Notes: generated by a model from the sequence alone, not told the origin. A DNA stretch of 64,000 nucleotides from Mangrovivirga cuniculi (GCF_005166025.1 NZ_CP028923.1:434001-498000), one strand, 5' to 3'. Counted from the stretch's first letter, positions 8,280-17,079 are shown. A program made the numbers and translations.

Positions 8280-9842
8280 TTAATCTTCATCGAAGCTGTC
8301 AGCTTGAAATCCATTGAATTTCTTTTTCAATTTGTTTTCTGTGATCTTGTGATTCACAGTGTAGGACGGATCGAGTTCCAGTCTAACTAATCTTTTATCT
8401 GCTAATACGAGCATTAGTTTCTGATAGTCATTCTGAAATTCCTGAGTTCTGCGTGCTTCTTTAAATGCATATTTTCTTGCAAAAGCATCAGCCTTGGTGA
8501 TCACTTCTATTTTTAACTCTGCAGCGATATTTCTTTTTTCCATGAGATCTTGTGCAGAACGCCCAATAACCTCGGTTGCTTCCAGCGTATTTATTGTTAC
8601 AACAGTAGTTCCACCTACTCCGGAAACCATTTTACTTGCATCGCCTTCAAGAAAAATAGGAGAAAGTCCGGTGGTAGCACCTAAAGTCGCATTCAATATG
8701 GATCGATTCTTTTTTCCCTTTCTGGCTCTCTTGTAATTTTTTTCTAATTCCTTTTCTTTGTCTTCCAGTTGTTCACTTAGAATATAGACCTCACTCAGCA
8801 CATTAATATACTGTTCGTAAAAGATCTTATCCTTTTTAGCCAGATTTTCTGCGTGCTTTACCAAAATAGTGACATTCTTTTGATCCTTTTTACCACTTTT
8901 ATCCATAGCAAAAAATGTCAGTTTTGCACTATCTATTTTTTCCTCTTCTGAGACAAAATCATAATCAGGAGTCCAGATCATCTCATATTGTGATTCCGTA
9001 TTTTTTCTCAAAGCTGAATCATCAATTTCCGCTTTATCACTCACAAAATAAAACCCACTTATATCATCGTCTCCGTTAGGGTCTGATAAGAAAAACTTAA
9101 TATTTACTGTTGAGTTTTCATATATCTCTATAATATCCGTTTGGGGTACCATGCTAATCTGCGGTGGCAAATCGATCTGAGTAGTTTCAATAATAAGCCT
9201 TCCTTCAGATCTTGCTTTATAAGGTTGGTCTTCTACATAAAATTGTAATTCATATGGAGTCCGGCGTAATTTATTAAATTGATAACGAGAGGGTTTCCAG
9301 GTAACCTCACCTGACTGAGAAACTTTTAGTCCTTGCGGAAGTCTGGCAGGATCTGCAAAAAACACAACTGGATCACCATCGGGATCTGAGAAAGCCTGTT
9401 TATCGATTTGATATTTATTTTCAACACCATACTGAACATAAAACTTATTAATAGTCGAGGTTCTCGGCTTCCGGTTCTTATGTTTTACACGAAACCACAA
9501 TGTTTCTTCTGATAAAATTTCATCTCCTTTTCGGATAAAGACAACCGATTGAAAATCTGTAAGGGAATCAAGTCTGTTTACTGTAGAATAATCAGGAGCT
9601 ATAAACAAGGTATCATTCTGGATATAAGAAAATTTTCTGGCTGTTCCCCGTAAACCTATCTCGACAGAATCAGAAGATACCGAAGCATTTACGGGTAAAA
9701 TAAGAGTATCTCCTTCTTCAATAGTATAGGTACTTTGAGGAAAAGATAACAAATTTTCATTCGTATTTTGTGCAAATACTACAAGTGTTTGAAAAACAAA
9801 CCATGCTATTAAAAAGACTTTCTTTCCAAAAAAATTATTCAT
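8280..9842 (-). CDS. Secreted protein with tandem cadherin/Ig-like domains and C-terminal coiled coil
   Basis: 520 residues starting with a signal peptide (residues 1-24, cleavage near FAQ/NT). Two or three beta-sandwich repeats follow, recognisable by DPDGDPVVFFA with PQGLKVSQSGEVTWKP (a putative Ig / He_PIG-type repeat) and DPNGDDDISGFYF with YEMIWTPDY. From about residue 330 the protein turns into a charged alpha-helical region (KDKIFYEQYINVLSEVYILSEQLEDKEKELEKNYKRARKGKK), then a small glycine-rich segment and a further helical tail. The acidic calcium-like motifs fit a periplasmic or surface role. No enzymatic motif is visible and the function is unknown. The combination of Ig repeats with a long helical C-terminus suggests an envelope scaffold, as inference. 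Confidence 0.6.
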   Translation of the reverse strand: MNNFFGKKVFLIAWFVFQTLVVFAQNTNENLLSFPQSTYTIEEGDTLILPVNASVSSDSVEIGLRGTARKFSYIQNDTLFIAPDYSTVNRLDSLTDFQSVVFIRKGDEILSEETLWFRVKHKNRKPRTSTINKFYVQYGVENKYQIDKQAFSDPDGDPVVFFADPARLPQGLKVSQSGEVTWKPSRYQFNKLRRTPYELQFYVEDQPYKARSEGRLIIETTQIDLPPQISMVPQTDIIEIYENSTVNIKFFLSDPNGDDDISGFYFVSDKAEIDDSALRKNTESQYEMIWTPDYDFVSEEEKIDSAKLTFFAMDKSGKKDQKNVTILVKHAENLAKKDKIFYEQYINVLSEVYILSEQLEDKEKELEKNYKRARKGKKNRSILNATLGATTGLSPIFLEGDASKMVSGVGGTTVVTINTLEATEVIGRSAQDLMEKRNIAAELKIEVITKADAFARKYAFKEARRTQEFQNDYQKLMLVLADKRLVRLELDPSYTVNHKITENKLKKKFNGFQADSFDED

Positions 9843-10172
9843 ACTTTTAAAAATCCAAATACGCTTATTCTAAAATTAAGAACGTTAAAGATAAATGTAA
9901 TACCACTATTTATGTACGCAATCATAAATATTATCTTACATTTGAAGGATAATATTGAAGGGTTTTTTCCTTTCATAGTTTTTTTTTACTAATTATGCGT
10001 AATAAACAGGCAATTAAACAGTTTTACTTATTGAAGATTAATCTCTTTCATTAAAACTGTAAAAATGTTGCATTTATCTACCATTGATTACATAAGCGTT
10101 AACGGTAATCTTTGAATAGATATTTAAATATTAATATATTAGCATTCATTTTTTTCAAAATAGCATAGCACA
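9843..10172. other. Intergenic region between divergent envelope protein genes
   Basis: About 330 AT-rich bases without a coding sequence of note. It must hold the promoters for the minus-strand gene starting at 9842 and the plus-strand lipoprotein gene at 10173. One match to the Bacteroidota -7 box (TAnnTTTG) is TACATTTG at 9937-9944, but no clear -33 TTTG lies at the right distance. Nothing else was recognised. Confidence 0.4.
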
Positions 10173-11369
10173 ATGAAAAAACTTTCAAGAACTGCAAAAC
10201 GCTTATCACTTTTTTTATGTGTAGCAGCAGTGATGGGTTCCTGTAAAATGAAGACGCAGCCAAATGCGCAAAACCCGGGACCTGTCAGTACAACAACCGG
10301 CTTAGAATATAATGCTGATGAAGGCTTTCAGGTCAGCGAATACCGCGACCAGCCTGTGGGACCAAACCTTGTATTTATCGAGGGAGGAAGAACGGTACTC
10401 GGATCTTTCGAAGAAGATATCATGAACAGTCGTGATAACGTCGAAAGAACTGTTACAGTAGCCAGTTTCTATATGGATGAAACTGAGGTAGCCAACATTC
10501 ACTGGTTAGAATATCTTCATGCCATTAAAAAAGACTCAACTCCTGAGTTTTATCAATCAGCTCTTCCAGACACTACTGTTTGGAGAAAAGAACTGGCATT
10601 CAATGATAGTTACGTAGATCATTATCTAAGATATCCTGGTTTCAGATATTATCCTGTTGTAGGAGTTAGCTGGATTCAGGCAACAGATTTCTGTAAATGG
10701 AGAACTGCAGTAGTTAACCAAAGATTAAGCGAAGAATCTGGAATTGAAGTAGATGCTAGTTCAGGAGGCAGAATTCCTCTGGAAAGTGGTGTTGTTGTTC
10801 CGGATTACAGACTACCAACAGAAGCTGAGTGGGAATATGCAGCTTATGCATTGATCGGTACTCAGTGGTTAGACGAAATTCAAACACACTCAAGAATTTA
10901 TCCTTGGGATGGTCATGCATTAAGAAATCCATACGGAAAAGAAATGGGTTACTTCCTTGCTAACTTCAGAAGAGGTCGAGGTGACTACGCTGGTATTGCC
11001 GGTAAGTTAAATGACGGTGCAATGATCACAGCTTATGTATATGATAACCCACCAAATGATTACGGTCTATATAATATGGCAGGTAATGTAAACGAATGGG
11101 TACAGGATGTTTACCGCCCACTATCATTCGAAGATGTTGATGACCTTAACCCATTCCGAAGAGGAGGTTTCCTTGATGAGGAAGATGGTTACGATACTGA
11201 AAACTTTAACTCTCTAATCAGTAACAGAACTAGAGTTTACAAAGGAGGTTCATGGAAAGATGTTGCATACTGGATGTCTCCAGGTACCAGAAGGTACTTA
11301 GAAGAAGATTCAGCGACATCTACTGTTGGATTCCGTTGTGCTATGATTAGAGCAGGATCTAATTACTAG
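10173..11369 (+). CDS. gldJ: GldJ/GldK-like gliding motility lipoprotein (SUMF1/FGE-sulfatase fold)
   Basis: 398 residues. The lipoprotein signal ends in MGSC with C24 as lipidated cysteine. The rest is a formylglycine-generating-enzyme (SUMF1) fold: FIEGGRTVLGS near 69, DETEVANIHWLEYL near 104, VVGVSWIQATDFCKW near 167, LPTEAEWEYAA, GLYNMAGNVNEWV and the end VYKGGSWKD...STVGFRCAMIRAG. The catalytic cysteine pair of true formylglycine enzymes is not present in the C-terminal loop, so a structural role is expected, as for GldJ and GldK of the gliding / type IX secretion machinery. GldK normally sits with gldLMN, which are absent here, so GldJ is the better guess. Followed by a hairpin terminator. 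Confidence 0.65.
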   Translation: MKKLSRTAKRLSLFLCVAAVMGSCKMKTQPNAQNPGPVSTTTGLEYNADEGFQVSEYRDQPVGPNLVFIEGGRTVLGSFEEDIMNSRDNVERTVTVASFYMDETEVANIHWLEYLHAIKKDSTPEFYQSALPDTTVWRKELAFNDSYVDHYLRYPGFRYYPVVGVSWIQATDFCKWRTAVVNQRLSEESGIEVDASSGGRIPLESGVVVPDYRLPTEAEWEYAAYALIGTQWLDEIQTHSRIYPWDGHALRNPYGKEMGYFLANFRRGRGDYAGIAGKLNDGAMITAYVYDNPPNDYGLYNMAGNVNEWVQDVYRPLSFEDVDDLNPFRRGGFLDEEDGYDTENFNSLISNRTRVYKGGSWKDVAYWMSPGTRRYLEEDSATSTVGFRCAMIRAGSNY

Positions 11370-11390
11370 TAAATAAAATTTTGAAAAAGA

Positions 11391-11420
11391 AAACCCTGGC
11401 TAATTAGTCAGGGTTTTTTT
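11391..11420. terminator. Bidirectional rho-independent terminator
   Basis: The inverted repeat AAACCCTGGC, loop TAATTA, GTCAGGGTTT (one G-T pair) is followed by a run of T. It lies between the GldJ-like gene (plus) and comF (minus) and overlaps the comF stop. Confidence 0.85.
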
Positions 11421-12144
11421 ATTTGGTGATAGCCAGAGAGATCACACCGATCTGAAGTTCTTTACTAATGTGATCCGGAATACATTCATATATCGCCTCC
11501 AGGGTAGCACCGGTAGTTACTACATCATCTACTAATATAATCTTTTTCGGTACGTCTTTATGATCTTTGAAAATATAGGTTTCCGAAGTGTTTATCCATC
11601 GGTCCCACCGCGATTTACTTGTTTGGCTTTCCATATTAAAAGCTCTGTATATTAAATCGTTCCTTAACTCACAACCAATAGCCCTGGACAACCCCTTAGC
11701 AAATTCTTCGCTTTGATTAAATCCTCTCATAGATTTTTTCTTTGCATGAATCGGAACCGGAATTAAAGTGTAATCTTCAAGTTTTGTGTTGTTTTCTATT
11801 AATAACTCTCCATACCTGATTCCCAGGTCAAAAATTAACTTTTTATTTCCCTTATATTTGATTTCATCTAAAAGAATACTGGTTTGATTTCCTTTCCGGT
11901 AAAATAAATAAGCCAATGCAAATGCAACCGGAAACCGAATACTCAACCGATATCTTAATTCATTCTGAAAGAAATGGTGAAAATCTGTAACCGGAAGGGA
12001 AGAAAGACAGTTAAAACATAGTCCCTGATTTTCCTTTTTTAATAATAGATTGCCACACGAATGGCAATATTCAGGAAAAAATAATGAAATAAAATCGGAA
12101 AGCATTGAATAATGTTTTGGTTGTGTTTTCAATTTCGGTTTCAA
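11419..12144 (-). CDS. comF: ComF family protein (phosphoribosyltransferase-like, DNA uptake)
   Basis: 241 residues. The N-terminal zinc ribbon is formed by C27xxC30 and C43xxC46 (YCHSCG...LCFNCL). The C-terminal type I phosphoribosyltransferase fold carries the PRPP motif IILVDDVVTTGATLEA near residues 199-214, preceded by RGFNQSEEFAKGLS, a ComF hallmark. In competent bacteria ComF helps incoming single-stranded DNA pass into the cytoplasm, and its enzymatic activity, if any, is unclear. The first 13 residues (MKPKLKTQPKHYS) may not be translated, because M14 directly precedes the family-like start MLSDFISLFFPEYC. Divergent from the AhpD-like gene. Confidence 0.88.
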   Translation of the reverse strand: MKPKLKTQPKHYSMLSDFISLFFPEYCHSCGNLLLKKENQGLCFNCLSSLPVTDFHHFFQNELRYRLSIRFPVAFALAYLFYRKGNQTSILLDEIKYKGNKKLIFDLGIRYGELLIENNTKLEDYTLIPVPIHAKKKSMRGFNQSEEFAKGLSRAIGCELRNDLIYRAFNMESQTSKSRWDRWINTSETYIFKDHKDVPKKIILVDDVVTTGATLEAIYECIPDHISKELQIGVISLAITK

Positions 12145-12177
12145 AATTTAGCTTTGCATTCTTATAAATAAAAATAT

Positions 12178-12537
12178 ATGAGTAATTCAGTTACAGAATT
12201 TAATGAGTACCGCGCAAAAATGAACGATGAGATTCTGGGCGCTAATAATAAAATATTAAAAAGAATCTTTAATCTGGACACAAATGCTTTTCAGGAAGGG
12301 GCTCTAGATAAAAGAACAAAGGAAATCGTAGGCTTGGCTTGTAGTATGGTATTAAGGTGTGATGATTGTGTTAAGTATCATTTGACAAAATGCCATGAGC
12401 TAAATCTAAGTGATGATCAGGTTTACGAGATTTTCTCTGTAGCAAATTTAATTGGAGGAACTATAGTCATTCCTCATTTACGCAGAGCCGTTGAGTTCTG
12501 GAATGAATTAAAACAAAGTGAAACAAATGATCTATAA
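12178..12537 (+). CDS. Carboxymuconolactone decarboxylase / AhpD-like family protein
   Basis: 119 residues, all helical, with the CMD/AhpD signature: KRTKEIVGLACSMVLRCDDCVKYHLTKCHE. The CxxC pair C61/C64 and H68 match the peroxidase-type (AhpD) active site rather than true decarboxylases, so a disulfide-reducing or antioxidant role is likely. No AhpC neighbour is present. The small hypothetical gene downstream overlaps its end. Confidence 0.85.
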   Translation: MSNSVTEFNEYRAKMNDEILGANNKILKRIFNLDTNAFQEGALDKRTKEIVGLACSMVLRCDDCVKYHLTKCHELNLSDDQVYEIFSVANLIGGTIVIPHLRRAVEFWNELKQSETNDL

Positions 12538-12892
12538 AAAAGATCTTGACCTTGAAAGGTCCTGGCAATCTTTACTTAATAAGCTGGAGGATTCGGTAGG
12601 CAAAAAACCTGCTGATCTTAATAGCGTATTATTTTTAATTGGTGTCCAGGAATTAGGTTATGGCCCAAAAAGATTTTCGAAAGAACAAAAACAAGATTTA
12701 ATGCATATTGCTATTTGCAAAGTATTGAGTCTTTCCGGATATTATGAACTTGAAGGAATTGATGAAGATGGATGGCCTCACTGGAAACCTGTAAAGAAAT
12801 TACCACATTTTGACTTGCTTGATCAGGAAAAACTGTTAAAACTTAATATTATCGATTATTTTAATACTGAAATGGATTTTAATATTGAGTAG
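12527..12892 (+). CDS. Conserved hypothetical protein, about 121 residues
   Basis: Reads MIYKKDLDLERSWQSLLNKL and continues as a mostly helical, acidic soluble protein with VLFLIGVQELGYGPKRFSKEQKQDLMHIAICKVLSLSGYYELEGIDEDGWPHWKP. An in-frame GTG lies at 12518, but the ATG at 12527 gives a more natural N-terminus, overlapping the AhpD-like gene by 11 bases, so the two are probably co-expressed. No signal peptide, membrane segment or catalytic motif is seen. It resembles a small conserved Bacteroidota protein of unknown role. No function is proposed. Confidence 0.65.
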   Translation: MIYKKDLDLERSWQSLLNKLEDSVGKKPADLNSVLFLIGVQELGYGPKRFSKEQKQDLMHIAICKVLSLSGYYELEGIDEDGWPHWKPVKKLPHFDLLDQEKLLKLNIIDYFNTEMDFNIE

Positions 12893-12895
12893 GTA

Positions 12896-12925
12896 TTAAA
12901 CGGAAGCCCCTCTTTCTCCGTTTAA
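12896..12925. terminator. Possible hairpin terminator
   Basis: Perfect 9-bp inverted repeat TTAAACGGA ... TCCGTTTAA with a 12-base loop, 4 bases after the stop of the preceding gene. There is no real T-run after it, so it may be an attenuator or mRNA-stabilising hairpin instead. Confidence 0.4.
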
Positions 12926-13046
12926 AATATATTGCTTAGTTTAAGTTTTCAATTAAAAAAATAATATAGATAGTATATCCAAAAATATCGCCAAGTATAA
13001 GAAACGATTTTATACGCGCAAGCTGATAAAGAATAGCATTATTGGT

Positions 13047-16000
13047 TTGACTTCTTTTTTGGGAATATACCTTATCGTTTCAGCCCTGGAATATTTTTCC
13101 TATTTCTCAGGGTCAGTGAGGTTTATTTTATTTTTAATTCTGTCAATTACATTTATTTCATTAGTAATCGCAGGCTTGATTATACCCTTTATTCGGCTTT
13201 TACGATCTGATAAATTACTTACTGATGAGAGTGCTGCAATATTTATAGGAAAACATTTTCCAGAAATAAATGACAGGTTAATAAATACATTGCAGTTACG
13301 ATCTATCTCTTTAGGCGATCAATCATTAATTCAAGCTGAAATTTCCAAAAGGATAAATGAACTGGATAAATTTGATTTTTCAGATGCGGTAAATTTTAGC
13401 AAATTAAAAAAATATCTCAAATACGCTGCTCCTCCTATTGGATTAGTTTTAATCCTTTTATTTTTCTATCCTTCCTTTATAACTCAAAGCACAGAACGAC
13501 TGATTAATTTTGATAAACACTATGTAAAACCAGCTCCGTTTAATTTTGATCTTCTATCAAATACACTTACATATAAAAGAGGCGATAAAGCGATAATTTC
13601 AGTGAGTTTAAAAGGCGAGAAGATTCCTGAAAATTGTTATTTAGTTACACCGACCAGAACATATTCACTAAACAAATCAGAAGATAATACTTACTCTTTA
13701 ATCATAGAACAAATTCAAAGAGGTTTTGAATTTTACTTTGAGGCAGCAGGGTATCAATCTGTAACATATAATTTAAAAGTTGTCGACAAGCCAATGATAA
13801 CTTCTTTAAATATTCAGGCAGATTATCCCGCATATACAGGACTTAAAGATGAGAGCTTTAGTAACACAAATAATATTATAGTTCCTGAAGGAACCAAGCT
13901 TTTATTCAATTGGCAAACACAATTTGCTGACCAGGCAGTCATTTCAGATGACACCAACAGAATAATTAAAAATATTAGTCAAAATATAAGTAAATTAACT
14001 TATAATAAAAGCGCTATTTTCCCTCAGAATTTATCACTTTCACTCATAGGTAAGGATGGCCAAAAAGAAATAGCTTCAAATATTGAACTTTCAGTCATAA
14101 AAGATAAATATCCGGCCATCGAATATCAAACCCAACTTGACAGTGTACTTTATTCCTATGTTATTATAGGAGGGAAGGTTACAGATGATTATGGATTAAC
14201 AAGATTAAAGTTATTTTTCAGAAATAATCCTGAAAAAAAATTCCGTAGCATTAACATTTCAATACCCAAGCAAAACAGCGCGGGTTTTTATTATCAATGG
14301 AATATTGATTCCTTATTAAATAATTCTGATTACGGGGTAGAATATTATCTTACTATTTGGGATAATGATGCGGTTAACGGACATAAAGCGACCAGTACCT
14401 CAAAGCGAAACCTAAACCTTCCAAGCACAAAGGAAATTAAAGAGGAACTTGCTCAAAGAAAGGCTGAAACAGAATCAGGTATTCAAAAACAAATTGAACA
14501 AGCACAAGAATTAAACAAACAACTTGATGATGTCAATCAAAAGCTTAAAACGAAGAAAGAATTAGAATATAATGATAAGCAGGAATTGAAAGAGGTTCTT
14601 GAAAAGCAGGAAGAGCTTAGAAAAGAGCTTCAAAAGATGAAAGAATCTTATAATGAATTAAATGAGCAGCAAAAAAGGTTTAATAAATTAGATGAAAACC
14701 TAAAAAACAAGAGTGAGAAGTTACAAAAGTTAATGGATGACCTTTTAGATGAGGAGACTAAAAGGTTATATGAGGAGCTTCAAAAAATGCTTGAAGATCA
14801 ATCAAATTTAAATGAGATTCAGGAACAATTAGAGAATATCCAATTCAATGAAAAGGAATTAGAACAAAACCTTGACAGAGCATTAGAACTTTTTAAGCAA
14901 CTTCAATTTGATCTTAAGCTTAAGGAAAATATTGATCAGTTAGATGAATTACAAAAGGAGCAGCAGGAACTTTCTGAGCAAAACGAAGGAAATCAGGAGC
15001 TTAACAAGCAAGAAAAGATTAAAGAAGAATTTGAAGATTTAAAAAACTCCATGGATGAGCTGGAGGAAATCAATAATGAATTATCAAATCCGAAAAATCT
15101 TGAAAACACAGAACAGGAACAGGAGAATATTGATGAAAATTTAGAAAAAAGCATAGAAGAACTCCAGAAAAATAGTAATCCTTCAAAAATTAATGACCAA
15201 CAGAAAAAGACAAATGAAGAGATGAAAAAGATGCAACAGTCTCTTTCTGGCATGCAACAAAGCATGGAAATGGAATCTATGAATGAAAATCTGGATGACT
15301 TAAGATTTTTACTTGAAAATTTAATTAAAATCAGTAAAGACCAGGAGGAACTTTTTCAATCTCTTTCAAAACTTGACAATAGTGATCCTCGTTATAAATC
15401 ACTGTCTAATAAGCAACTAGAAATAAAAAATGATTCTAAAATTATTGAAGACAGCTTGCGAAGCCTGGCTTCAAGAGTTTTTGTGATTGAAGCGACAGTA
15501 ACCCGGGAGCTTGCTTCAATGAATAAACAAATAGATGAAGCGGTAACTCTTTTAAAGGAGAAAAAAGTTAAGGAAGCAGTAGCTGATCAGCAATTTGCAA
15601 TGATGCATATGAACAATTTGGCCTTATTATTAGATGACGTTATGCAGCAAATGCAACAAGCGATGGCTAATGCAATGGGTATGCCTAATAATAAAGATGG
15701 TAAACAACAAGGAATGCCAGGCTTAAAACAGCTTCAGCAACAATTGAGTGATAAAATAGAGCAACTAAAGAAAAGTGGTAAAACAGGAAGGCAACTTTCT
15801 GAAGAACTTGCTCGTTATGCAGCAGAACAGGAGAGAATAAGAAGAATGATGGAGGAAATGAAAGAGGAGCTAAATAACGAAGATGGAGGTTCTGGAATAG
15901 GTGGTGATATTATAAAGAAAATGGAGGAAAATGAAGAAGACCTCGTTAACAAGAATATCACGGAAAAAACCATCGAGCGTCAAAAAGAAATCATGACTCG

Positions 16001-16226
16001 AATGCTTGAATTTGAAAAAGCAATGAAAGAAAGAGAAATGGACGATGAACGAAAAGGGGAGACGGCTAAGGAGGATTACCAGAAAATACCACCATCATTT
16101 AAAAAATATATAAGGGAGATGGAAAAAGAAATAGAATTATTAAAGACGGTTCCATTAAATTTGAACCCTTATTACAAAAGAGAAGTAAATAAGTATATTA
16201 ACAAAATACAAAAAACGACAAACTAA
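13047..16226 (+). CDS. DUF4175-like large membrane-anchored coiled-coil protein
   Basis: At least 1059 residues. Two N-terminal membrane helices (SFLGIYLIVSALEYF; FILFLILSITFISLVIAGLIIPF) are followed by a third near residue 130 (PIGLVLILLFFYPSF). A region of beta-rich domains comes next, then a very long Glu/Lys/Gln-rich coiled coil from about residue 440 to 1000 and a basic tail. The general layout matches the DUF4175 proteins of Bacteroidota, whose function is unknown. The only in-frame standard start is TTG at 13047, but the frame stays open back to 12957, and the extra residues (DSISKNIAKYKKRFYTRKL) look like the real N-terminus. An ATA at 12966 stands where an ATG would be expected. The downstream ATPase gene follows after 2 bases. 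Confidence 0.7.
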   Translation: MTSFLGIYLIVSALEYFSYFSGSVRFILFLILSITFISLVIAGLIIPFIRLLRSDKLLTDESAAIFIGKHFPEINDRLINTLQLRSISLGDQSLIQAEISKRINELDKFDFSDAVNFSKLKKYLKYAAPPIGLVLILLFFYPSFITQSTERLINFDKHYVKPAPFNFDLLSNTLTYKRGDKAIISVSLKGEKIPENCYLVTPTRTYSLNKSEDNTYSLIIEQIQRGFEFYFEAAGYQSVTYNLKVVDKPMITSLNIQADYPAYTGLKDESFSNTNNIIVPEGTKLLFNWQTQFADQAVISDDTNRIIKNISQNISKLTYNKSAIFPQNLSLSLIGKDGQKEIASNIELSVIKDKYPAIEYQTQLDSVLYSYVIIGGKVTDDYGLTRLKLFFRNNPEKKFRSINISIPKQNSAGFYYQWNIDSLLNNSDYGVEYYLTIWDNDAVNGHKATSTSKRNLNLPSTKEIKEELAQRKAETESGIQKQIEQAQELNKQLDDVNQKLKTKKELEYNDKQELKEVLEKQEELRKELQKMKESYNELNEQQKRFNKLDENLKNKSEKLQKLMDDLLDEETKRLYEELQKMLEDQSNLNEIQEQLENIQFNEKELEQNLDRALELFKQLQFDLKLKENIDQLDELQKEQQELSEQNEGNQELNKQEKIKEEFEDLKNSMDELEEINNELSNPKNLENTEQEQENIDENLEKSIEELQKNSNPSKINDQQKKTNEEMKKMQQSLSGMQQSMEMESMNENLDDLRFLLENLIKISKDQEELFQSLSKLDNSDPRYKSLSNKQLEIKNDSKIIEDSLRSLASRVFVIEATVTRELASMNKQIDEAVTLLKEKKVKEAVADQQFAMMHMNNLALLLDDVMQQMQQAMANAMGMPNNKDGKQQGMPGLKQLQQQLSDKIEQLKKSGKTGRQLSEELARYAAEQERIRRMMEEMKEELNNEDGGSGIGGDIIKKMEENEEDLVNKNITEKTIERQKEIMTRMLEFEKAMKEREMDDERKGETAKEDYQKIPPSFKKYIREMEKEIELLKTVPLNLNPYYKREVNKYINKIQKTTN

Positions 16227-16228
16227 AA

Positions 16229-16630
16229 ATGAAATCTATTAAGATTGATTTTCCCTCCATTACGGAAAACATTCGCATTGTAGAAAGTTTTATCGACAAT
16301 GCGAAGGAAAAATATCAATTGACAGATGAGGTTTACGGTAACATAATGGTAGCTGTAACAGAGTCTGTAAACAACGCGATCCAGCATGGAAATAAGAATG
16401 TGATGGATAAAAGTGTATATTTATCACTAATATTTACCGAGGGGTCAATACAATTTGAAATAGAGGATGAAGGAGAGGGTTTCGATTATGAAACGCTTCC
16501 AGACCCTACTGCACCTGAAAACATTGACAAACCCGGTGGGCGTGGAATCTTTTTAATGAAACACCTTAGTGACGAAGTTGCATTTGAAGATGAGGGAAAA
16601 AGGGTGATATTAACTTTTTATCTTAACTAA
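16229..16630 (+). CDS. RsbW/SpoIIAB-like HATPase (anti-sigma-factor type ATP-binding protein)
   Basis: 133 residues with a stand-alone GHKL ATPase fold. The N box is VAVTESVNNAIQHGNK, the G1 box IEDEGEGFDYETLPDP and the G2 box GGRGIFLMKHLSDEV. This is the RsbW/SpoIIAB serine-kinase type, which in Firmicutes phosphorylates an anti-anti-sigma factor and binds a sigma factor. No STAS partner or sigma gene is next to it. It is sandwiched between the DUF4175-like gene (2-base gap) and ybeY (stop and start share a base), so it is co-transcribed with ribosome-maturation genes. The partner is unknown. Confidence 0.85.
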   Translation: MKSIKIDFPSITENIRIVESFIDNAKEKYQLTDEVYGNIMVAVTESVNNAIQHGNKNVMDKSVYLSLIFTEGSIQFEIEDEGEGFDYETLPDPTAPENIDKPGGRGIFLMKHLSDEVAFEDEGKRVILTFYLN

Positions 16631-17079
16631 TGGATCAATCTATTTCTTTTCACTGCGAGGATATTTCATTTGATCTTCAATCAGAAAATCAGGTTAAAGA
16701 ATGGATTAACCAGATGGCAGATTTTTACGATGTAAAAATCAATGATATCAATTATATCTTTTGCTCTGATAAATATTTATTAGATATCAATAAAGAATAT
16801 TTGAATCATGATTATCTAACCGACATTATCACGTTTGACAATAGAGAATCTGAAAATGAAGAAGTAGAGAGTGATATATTTATAAGCATTGATCGTGTAA
16901 AAGACAACGCTGATTCTTTGGGTTTGTCGTTCAACGAGGAAATCAGAAGAGTAATTATACATGGATTTTTGCATCTGGTAGGATTTAAAGATAAAACAGA
17001 TGAAGAATCAGATAATATGAGATTAGCTGAAGATAATGCATTAAACAAATACAACAAGATGTTCCACGTGGAACAATAA
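16630..17079 (+). CDS. ybeY: Endoribonuclease YbeY (rRNA maturation)
   Basis: 149 residues, the normal length for the metal-dependent RNase YbeY, which acts in 16S rRNA 3'-end maturation and ribosome quality control. Conserved features: LNHDYLTDIITFD near 58-70 and the metal site HGFLHLVGFKD, with H111 and H115. Where many YbeY proteins have a third histidine this one has D121 in KDKTDEE. I recall the same GYKDKT pattern from other Bacteroidota, so it is probably normal for the phylum. The last codons (MFHVEQ) are themselves part of a parS-like palindrome at 17060-17075. The start codon overlaps the stop of the preceding ATPase gene by one base. Confidence 0.93.
   Translation: MDQSISFHCEDISFDLQSENQVKEWINQMADFYDVKINDINYIFCSDKYLLDINKEYLNHDYLTDIITFDNRESENEEVESDIFISIDRVKDNADSLGLSFNEEIRRVIIHGFLHLVGFKDKTDEESDNMRLAEDNALNKYNKMFHVEQ
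17060..17075. other. parS-like centromere site 1
   Basis: TGTTCCACGTGGAACA, a perfect 16-bp palindrome and a close match to the ParB-binding parS consensus (TGTTTCACGTGAAACA) with two symmetrical changes. It lies inside the last codons of ybeY. Confidence 0.85.

Noticed and set aside
10173-11369. Active formylglycine-generating enzyme (sulfatase activator)
   Set aside because: The catalytic cysteine pair is missing and no sulfatase gene is nearby.
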